Positions 59,015 to 64,000 of a stretch of DNA of 64,000 bases are shown piece after piece. The stretch's first letter is position 1. Each line of letters opens with the position of its first letter. The notes under the pieces were generated by a model. It saw nothing but the letters and a program-made list of their open reading frames with translations. It had not been told where the DNA came from and did not search any database. The stretch is from Streptomyces djakartensis (GTDB lineage Bacteria; Actinomycetota; Actinomycetes; Streptomycetales; Streptomycetaceae). The position numbers and the translations under genes were made by a program. Where the stretch lies: positions 62,001 to 126,000 of the forward strand of contig NZ_BMWE01000013.1 of assembly GCF_014651075.1 (NCBI RefSeq), read 5' to 3'.

Positions 59015-60541
59015 ATGACGACGCCCGGACACGGAAGCACGGTCGACGGCATCCTGCGGCGCAGCGCCCGGCGCACCCCGGCCCGCGTCGCGGTCGAGTA
59101 CGGCGAACGGACCTGGACGTACGAGGAACTGGACACGGCAGTCTCCCGCGCGGCGAGCGTCCTGCTCGGTCAGGGACTGTCCCCGGGAGACCGGGTCGGC
59201 GCCTACGGCCACAACTCCGACGCCTACCTGATCGCCTTCCTGGCCTGCGCCCGCGCCGGGCTGGTGCACGTACCGGTCAACCAGAACCTCACCGGTGACG
59301 ATCTCGCCTACATCGTCGGCCAGTCCGGCAGCTCCCTGGTCCTCACCGACCCGGACCTCGCCGGGCGGCTCCCGGACGGAGCGCGCACGTTGCCGCTGCG
59401 CGACGCCGACGACTCGCTGCTCGCACGGCTGACCGGGGCGTCCGCGTACGACGGGCCCGAGCCGCGCACCGAGGACCTGGTGCAACTGCTGTACACCTCG
59501 GGCACGACCGCCCTGCCCAAGGGCGCGATGATGACGCACCGGGCGCTGGTGCACGAGTACCTGAGCGCCATCACCGCCCTCGACCTCAGCGCGGGTGACC
59601 GCCCCGCACACTCGCTGCCCCTGTACCACTCGGCGCAGATGCACGTCTTCCTGCTGCCCTACCTCGCGGTCGGCGCGACGAACATCATCCTCGACGCCCC
59701 CGACGGCGACCGGCTCTTCGACCTGGTCGAGGCGGGCCGTGTGGACAGCCTGTTCGCCCCGCCCACCGTCTGGATCGCGCTGTCCGACCGCCCCGACTTC
59801 GCCACCCGCGACCTGAGCGGCCTGCGCAAGGCGTACTACGGGGCATCGGTCATGCCGGTCCCCGTGCTGGAACGGCTGAAGGAACGCCTGCCGGAACTGG
59901 CCTTCTACAACTGCTTCGGGCAGAGCGAGATCGGCCCCCTCGCCACGGTCCTCGCCCCCTACGAACACAAGGGGCGCATGGATTCCTGCGGCCGTCCCGT
60001 GCTGTTCGTCGACGCGCGCGTGGTCGACGAGGACGGCAAGGACGTGCCCGACGGCACGCCCGGCGAGATCGTCTACCGCTCTCCGCAACTCTGCGAGGGC
60101 TACTGGGACAAGCCGGAGGAGACCGCCGAGGCCTTCCGCGACGGCTGGTTCCGCTCCGGCGACCTCGCCGTGCGCGACGCGCACGGCTACTACACGATCG
60201 TCGACCGGGTGAAGGACGTCATCAACTCCGGCGGCGTACTGGTCGCCTCCCGCCAGGTCGAGGACGCCCTGTACACGCATCCGCGGGTGGCCGAGGCGGC
60301 TGTCGTGGGCCTGCCCGACGAGCGCTGGATCGAGTCGGTCACGGCCGTCGTCGTCCCGCGGGGCGAGGTCACGGAGACGGAACTGATCGGCCACGTCCGC
60401 GAGAAGCTCGCCCCCTTCAAGGCCCCGAAGCGGGTGCTGTTCGTGGAGAGCCTCCCGCGCAACGCCAGCGGGAAGATCCTCAAGCGGGAGCTCAGGAACC
60501 GTTTCGGGAACGGAGCGGAACGCGCGGCATCGGACGGCTGA
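59015..60541 (+). CDS. AMP-dependent acyl-CoA synthetase/ligase
   Basis: The 508-residue enzyme has the loop 'LLYTSGTTALPKGAMMTH', the adenylation motif 'NCFGQSEIGPL', 'GWFRSGDLAVRDAHGYYTIV' and C-terminal 'PRNASGKILKRELR' with the catalytic Lys. It is a separate family member from the 57152 product, closer to long-chain fatty acyl ligases. A GAGGAT ribosome site lies upstream. It probably activates a carboxylic acid for beta-oxidation. Confidence 0.92.
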   Translation: MTTPGHGSTVDGILRRSARRTPARVAVEYGERTWTYEELDTAVSRAASVLLGQGLSPGDRVGAYGHNSDAYLIAFLACARAGLVHVPVNQNLTGDDLAYIVGQSGSSLVLTDPDLAGRLPDGARTLPLRDADDSLLARLTGASAYDGPEPRTEDLVQLLYTSGTTALPKGAMMTHRALVHEYLSAITALDLSAGDRPAHSLPLYHSAQMHVFLLPYLAVGATNIILDAPDGDRLFDLVEAGRVDSLFAPPTVWIALSDRPDFATRDLSGLRKAYYGASVMPVPVLERLKERLPELAFYNCFGQSEIGPLATVLAPYEHKGRMDSCGRPVLFVDARVVDEDGKDVPDGTPGEIVYRSPQLCEGYWDKPEETAEAFRDGWFRSGDLAVRDAHGYYTIVDRVKDVINSGGVLVASRQVEDALYTHPRVAEAAVVGLPDERWIESVTAVVVPRGEVTETELIGHVREKLAPFKAPKRVLFVESLPRNASGKILKRELRNRFGNGAERAASDG

Positions 60542-60864
60542 CGCGCGACCTCGCCGGCGAACCCCGGGCCCACGCCGACCGCGAGGGGGACGAGACCAAC
60601 GACGACGCGGCGGACCGGTACGGGGCGGACGGCGCCTACGACCCGGACGGCACACGATCCGCGCTCGCCCGCGTCACCGCACCGGTGCTCGTCCTGGCCG
60701 GTGAGCTGGACGGCGGCCCGTGTCCGGGTCTGGCCCGGCGTGCCGCCGAGGTCTTCGAAGCGGGCGAGCCCGCCGTTCAGCCCGGTGCGGGGCACTACCC
60801 CTGGCTCGACGACCCGGACTGGTTCGTGGGGCGAGTCTCGGGCTTCTTCCGGGCGGAAGACTGA
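60541..60864 (+). pseudogene. C-terminal remnant of an alpha/beta hydrolase
   Basis: The frame ending in TGA at 60862-60864 carries 'VTAPVLVLAGELDGGP' and 'VQPGAGHYPWLDDPDWF', the Asp-strand and catalytic-His segments of an alpha/beta hydrolase. The oxyanion and nucleophile (GxSxG) half is missing, and no start codon with a ribosome site is seen. About 107 codons remain, directly after the acyl-CoA synthetase stop. Confidence 0.7.
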
Positions 60865-60924
60865 GAATTTCTGCTGGAAGCAGACCGGGCCCGGCCGCCC
60901 ACGATCATCGTTACCGTACCCGGC

Positions 60925-61638
60925 ATGGACACCGAGCAGCGCACCGTAGGAGCGAACGGCATCACTGTGGCCTACCGCGCCTGGGGGCCGCGGGACGCAC
61001 CGCCCGTCGTGCTGCTGCACGCCCGCGGGGCCGACGGTGCCGACTGGTCGGAGATCGCCTCCGCGCTGGCCGCCGGACCCCGCCGGGTGTACGCCCCCGA
61101 CCTGCGCGGGCACGGCCGCAGCGATTGGCCCGGCGGATACGCCTACACGGCCATGCGCGACGATGTGCACGCTTTCCTGGGCGCGCTCGGCATCGCCCGC
61201 GCCGACGTCGTGGGCCACTCGCTCGGCGGCATCGTCGCCTGCCTGCTCGCCCAGCACAGCCCGTGGCTCGTGGAGCGGCTCGTCCTGGAGGACGTGCCGG
61301 CGCCCTTACCGCTGGACCCGCCGCGCCCGCTCGCCGAACGTCCGAGCGGTGACCTGCTGTACGACTGGGCGATGATCCTCGCCACCGACGAACAGCGCAA
61401 CGCTCCGGATCCCGTGTGGTGGGACCACATGGAGCGGATCACCATGCCCACGTTGCTGATCGGTGGGGGGCCGACCAGCCTGATCCCCCAGAGCCAGATC
61501 GACGCCCTCGCCGAGCTGCTCCCCGATGCCCGGCGCGTCACCATCGACGCCGGGCATCTCGTGCACGAGGCACGGCCGGGGGAGTTCCTCGCGGTGGTGG
61601 CGGAGTTCCTCAGCCCTGCGGACCGTAGGCCGTCATGA
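60925..61638 (+). CDS. Alpha/beta fold hydrolase
   Basis: The 237-residue hydrolase has an oxyanion stretch 'LLHARGADGADW', the nucleophile Ser99 in 'GHSLGG', a late catalytic His211 ('DAGHLVHEARP') and an acidic residue near 'PTLLIGGG'. No ribosome site is visible, but TACCGT lies seven bases before the ATG, so the mRNA may be leaderless. Its 3' end overlaps the convergent sulfatase gene by 29 bases. It is complete, unlike the hydrolase remnant just before it. Confidence 0.9.
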   Translation: MDTEQRTVGANGITVAYRAWGPRDAPPVVLLHARGADGADWSEIASALAAGPRRVYAPDLRGHGRSDWPGGYAYTAMRDDVHAFLGALGIARADVVGHSLGGIVACLLAQHSPWLVERLVLEDVPAPLPLDPPRPLAERPSGDLLYDWAMILATDEQRNAPDPVWWDHMERITMPTLLIGGGPTSLIPQSQIDALAELLPDARRVTIDAGHLVHEARPGEFLAVVAEFLSPADRRPS

Positions 61639-63469
61639 AACGGTCGCGGAACTTGTCCATGCCCCACCGGGGCGCGTCCGGGGCGGGCTTGAGACCGTCG
61701 CTCCAGCCCCAGTCGGCGACCCGGTCCAGGACCTTCGGGTCCTTGGCGACGATGCTGATCGGCACGTCCTTGCCGGTGTCCCCGGCGAGGACGGTCGGCA
61801 CCGGCTGGTGGTCGCCGAGGAAGACGAGCACCGTGTCCTCGTCGCCGTAGCGCTCGACCCACTCCGTCAGGCTCCGCAGCGAGTACTCGATGGCCTTCCG
61901 GTACTCGGCGCGCACCTTCTCCGGGTCCTTCCAGACCTCCGCGGGATCGGTGCCCTCCTTCTTGATCCGGTGGAAGACCGAGCCGTCGCCGAGGTCCTCC
62001 CAGTCGATCATCCGCGCGATGGGCGACCAGGGGTTGTGGCTGGAGGCGAGGATGATCTCCGCCATGATCGGCTCACGGTCCTTCCTGCCGTGCTCCAGAC
62101 GCTGGAACGCCTCCATGCTGAACTGGTCGGGCACCGGCGTCCAGCTGAAGTACGGGCCGTGGTAGCCGAGGTGCTCGGAGTCGTAGATGTGGTCGAGGCC
62201 GAAGAACTTGCCCTCCGGCCAGGCCCGGCGCACGCCGGGGACGACGCCGACGGTCCGCCAGGCACCGGTCTTGCCGAAGTACTTGGTGAGGGTCATGCGG
62301 TCGCTGGTGGTCAGGCTGCGGTACCGCTGCTGGTTCTTGATCCACAGTCCGGACAGGAAGGTCGAGTGGGCGAGCCAGCTGCCCGCGCCCGTCACCGGCG
62401 AGCGCAGCCAGCCGCTGCGCGAGGCGAACCCGGCCGCCTTCAGCCTGCCGGTGCCCTCCTTGAGTGCCGCGTCGGTCTGCTCCGCCATCGCCGGATCGTC
62501 GATCGCGACCCGGCCGTAGCTCTCGATGAAGGTGAAGAGGACGTCCTTGCCCCGCAGGCCCGTGAGCAACTGGTCGGGGGGCGTCTTCGCGAAGGCGTCC
62601 ACCGCGGCCTGCTTCTGGAAGATCCGCGTGTCCCTCAGACCGGCCCGGACCTGCTCCACCCGGTTCCCGAGGAACTCCGCGTTGCCCTTGGTGGCGATCG
62701 GCACCGTGCCGATCTGCAGGCCCAGCGTCATACAGGTGATCCACGCCGTGCCGAGGATCAGCGTCGTACGGGCGGCGACCGGCCGGTGCCGGACCATCAG
62801 GTTCGTCAGCCGCACCACGGCCAGCGTCGTCAGGACGAGCACCGCGACGAACAGGACGACCACCGCGATCACGGCCAGCACCTGGCCGGTCCGGCCGAAC
62901 GACTCCCGCAGGAAGTCCGTCGCGTCGTCGAGCAGGATCCAGTCCAGCACCAGGTCGAAGGGGCGGGCCAGCACCTGGTAGAAGCCCATGTCGACGAACT
63001 TCAGGACGGTGAGCAGCCCGAGGGCCAGGCCCGAGACGACCGCCATGATCCGCCGCGGCTTCGGCGGCAGCGCCAGCAGCAGCCCGGCCAGCAGCACGCC
63101 CTCGGCGGGGACGCGGACGAACGAGGCGAACTCGATCTTCTCGGTCCGGTTGGGGACGAGGAGCGCGAACAGTACGAGCGCTCCGGCCAGGACGCTCGCC
63201 CCCACGGTGACGCCCCGGGCCGTACGGGGCCAGCGACGCCGCCAGCCGAACCAGCCGGGCCGCGCGGCGTCCGGGGAGGTGTCCGGTTCCGTCTCCGGTT
63301 TCTCCGGCTCGGCTCGTTCCCCGGTCCCAGGCCCGGCCTGTTCCCCGGTCCCCTCCCTCGCCGGCGCGTCGTCGTCCGGTTCCGCCCCGCCCTCGGTCGT
63401 GTCCGACTGCTGACGGGAGCGAGTGAAGAGCGACACCCGGCGGTCCTTCCGTGCGGTCTTGCTAGGCAT
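61610..63469 (-). CDS. Membrane sulfatase / LTA-synthase-like protein
   Basis: The 619-residue protein starts at 'MPSKTARKDRRVSLF' (an in-frame GTG at 63505 is possible). An acidic, proline-rich N-terminus of about 85 residues is followed by about five membrane helices (residues 90-260) and a large extracytoplasmic sulfatase domain (about 300-610). The domain contains 'LFTFIESYGR', 'LAHSTFLSGLW' (the nucleophilic Thr), 'SSHNPW' and 'FLGDHQPV'. Such enzymes move phosphoglycerol or phosphoethanolamine groups onto envelope polymers; here a cell-wall or lipid modification role is likely, with the substrate unknown. Confidence 0.9.
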   Translation of the reverse strand: MPSKTARKDRRVSLFTRSRQQSDTTEGGAEPDDDAPAREGTGEQAGPGTGERAEPEKPETEPDTSPDAARPGWFGWRRRWPRTARGVTVGASVLAGALVLFALLVPNRTEKIEFASFVRVPAEGVLLAGLLLALPPKPRRIMAVVSGLALGLLTVLKFVDMGFYQVLARPFDLVLDWILLDDATDFLRESFGRTGQVLAVIAVVVLFVAVLVLTTLAVVRLTNLMVRHRPVAARTTLILGTAWITCMTLGLQIGTVPIATKGNAEFLGNRVEQVRAGLRDTRIFQKQAAVDAFAKTPPDQLLTGLRGKDVLFTFIESYGRVAIDDPAMAEQTDAALKEGTGRLKAAGFASRSGWLRSPVTGAGSWLAHSTFLSGLWIKNQQRYRSLTTSDRMTLTKYFGKTGAWRTVGVVPGVRRAWPEGKFFGLDHIYDSEHLGYHGPYFSWTPVPDQFSMEAFQRLEHGRKDREPIMAEIILASSHNPWSPIARMIDWEDLGDGSVFHRIKKEGTDPAEVWKDPEKVRAEYRKAIEYSLRSLTEWVERYGDEDTVLVFLGDHQPVPTVLAGDTGKDVPISIVAKDPKVLDRVADWGWSDGLKPAPDAPRWGMDKFRDRFMTAYGPQG

Positions 63470-63551
63470 GGCAAACAGAGCCCGGTGGGCCGGGCCTGCC
63501 ACCACCAGTACGTCCGCACGTCACCTTAGGTTCAATCCACGGGCCGGAGAA

Positions 63552-64000
63552 TCACCCGTCCGCCGCCACCGCCACGTCCCGCGCCCACCGGTAGTCCGCC
63601 TTGCCGCTCGGCGACCGCTGGACCGACTCCGTGATCACCAGCCGGCTCGGGATCTTGTAGCCGGCGAGCCGGTCGCGGCAGTGCGTGCGGAGGTCCTCCA
63701 GCGACAGCCGCGCCGCCCCCTCGCGCAGTTGCACCACGGCCGCCACGTGCTGCCCCCACCGGGGGTCCGGCACTCCGGCCACCAGCGCGTCGTAGACGTC
63801 CGGATGGGACTTGAGGGCCTGTTCGACCTCCTCCGGGTACACCTTCTCGCCACCGGTGTTGATGCACTGGGAGCCGCGGCCGAGGACCGTGACCACGCCC
63901 TCCTCGTCGACGGTGGCCATGTCGCCGATCAGCACCCACCGCTCACCGTCCTTCTCGAAGAAGGTCTCGGCGGTTTTCTCCGGGTCGTTGTAGTAGCCGA
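63552..64000 (-). CDS. Acyl-CoA synthetase, C-terminal part (continues beyond the window)
   Basis: The frame is open to the right edge. Reading inward from there it has 'GYYNDPEKTAETFFEKDGE', 'INTGGEKVYPEEVEQALKSH' and 'VQRSPSGKADYRWA', the C-terminal domain of an AMP-forming acyl-CoA synthetase with the catalytic Lys in 'SGKADY'. It is the third such enzyme in the last 7 kb. The 82-base gap before the sulfatase gene shows no clear terminator. Confidence 0.9.
   Translation of the reverse strand, partial: GYYNDPEKTAETFFEKDGERWVLIGDMATVDEEGVVTVLGRGSQCINTGGEKVYPEEVEQALKSHPDVYDALVAGVPDPRWGQHVAAVVQLREGAARLSLEDLRTHCRDRLAGYKIPSRLVITESVQRSPSGKADYRWARDVAVAADG

Overview
The window is very GC-rich, with strong G/C preference at third codon positions, AGGAGG-type ribosome sites, many GTG starts and dense ATGA-overlapped operons. 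Together with the gene families present (DUF6069, DUF1876, DUF1918, Rv1733c family, PucR, MpaB) this points to a Streptomyces or a very close relative. No rRNA, tRNA, insertion sequence, integrase or CRISPR array was seen.

Region 1 (1-4.5 kb) is a + strand catabolic operon: amidohydrolase (cut by the window edge), two-domain extradiol dioxygenase, fumarylacetoacetate-hydrolase family protein, short-chain dehydrogenase and both subunits of a 3-oxoacid CoA-transferase. It is closed by a perfect 27-bp stem-loop. Next come a small DUF6069 membrane protein and a short gene graveyard (5.0-5.5 kb) holding an MFS/universal-stress-protein chimeric relic and a P-type ATPase fragment.

Region 2 (5.5-36.7 kb) is a redox/dormancy island. 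It has six universal stress proteins, four CBS-BON proteins, a complete [NiFe]-hydrogenase operon of the group 3b (hydBGDA) type with hypD and hypE, a second maturation operon (protease, hypF, hypC), a DevS/OsdK-like GAF-GAF histidine kinase, a GNAT/acyl-CoA-synthetase lysine acetyltransferase, polyphosphate kinase 2, a flavodoxin-domain protein, a zinc alcohol dehydrogenase, DNA polymerase X, an Rv1733c-family protein, a DUF1876 protein and two unusual DUF1918-HTH-PNPOx fusions. GC-rich palindromes resembling GGGCCGAACGGCCC or GGGACCTTCGGCCC recur 36-110 bp upstream of most of these transcription units. I read them as DosR/DevR/OsdR-type operators. The island therefore looks like one oxygen- or redox-responsive regulon with its sensor kinase inside it; the response regulator and hypA/hypB are not in the window.

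Region 3 (36.8-48.7 kb) is a PucR-family regulator divergent from a transport and oxidation cluster: FAD amine/amino-acid oxidase, HAD-like protein, Tat-lipoprotein binding protein with ABC ATPase and two permeases (spermidine/putrescine type), PuuB-like FAD oxidoreductase, succinate-semialdehyde dehydrogenase and D-2-hydroxyacid dehydrogenase. It probably imports and oxidises a polyamine-like or amino compound.

Region 4 (48.7-64 kb) is mixed: an MpaB-family oxygenase, a Ser/Thr kinase with nine TPR-like repeats, a phytoene-dehydrogenase-like oxidoreductase, DUF2795, a secreted serine hydrolase, nitronate monooxygenase with an acyl-CoA synthetase, a second acyl-CoA synthetase, an alpha/beta hydrolase, an LTA-synthase-like membrane sulfatase and, at the right edge, the C-terminal part of a third acyl-CoA synthetase. 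Relics of a penicillin acylase and an alpha/beta hydrolase lie between them.
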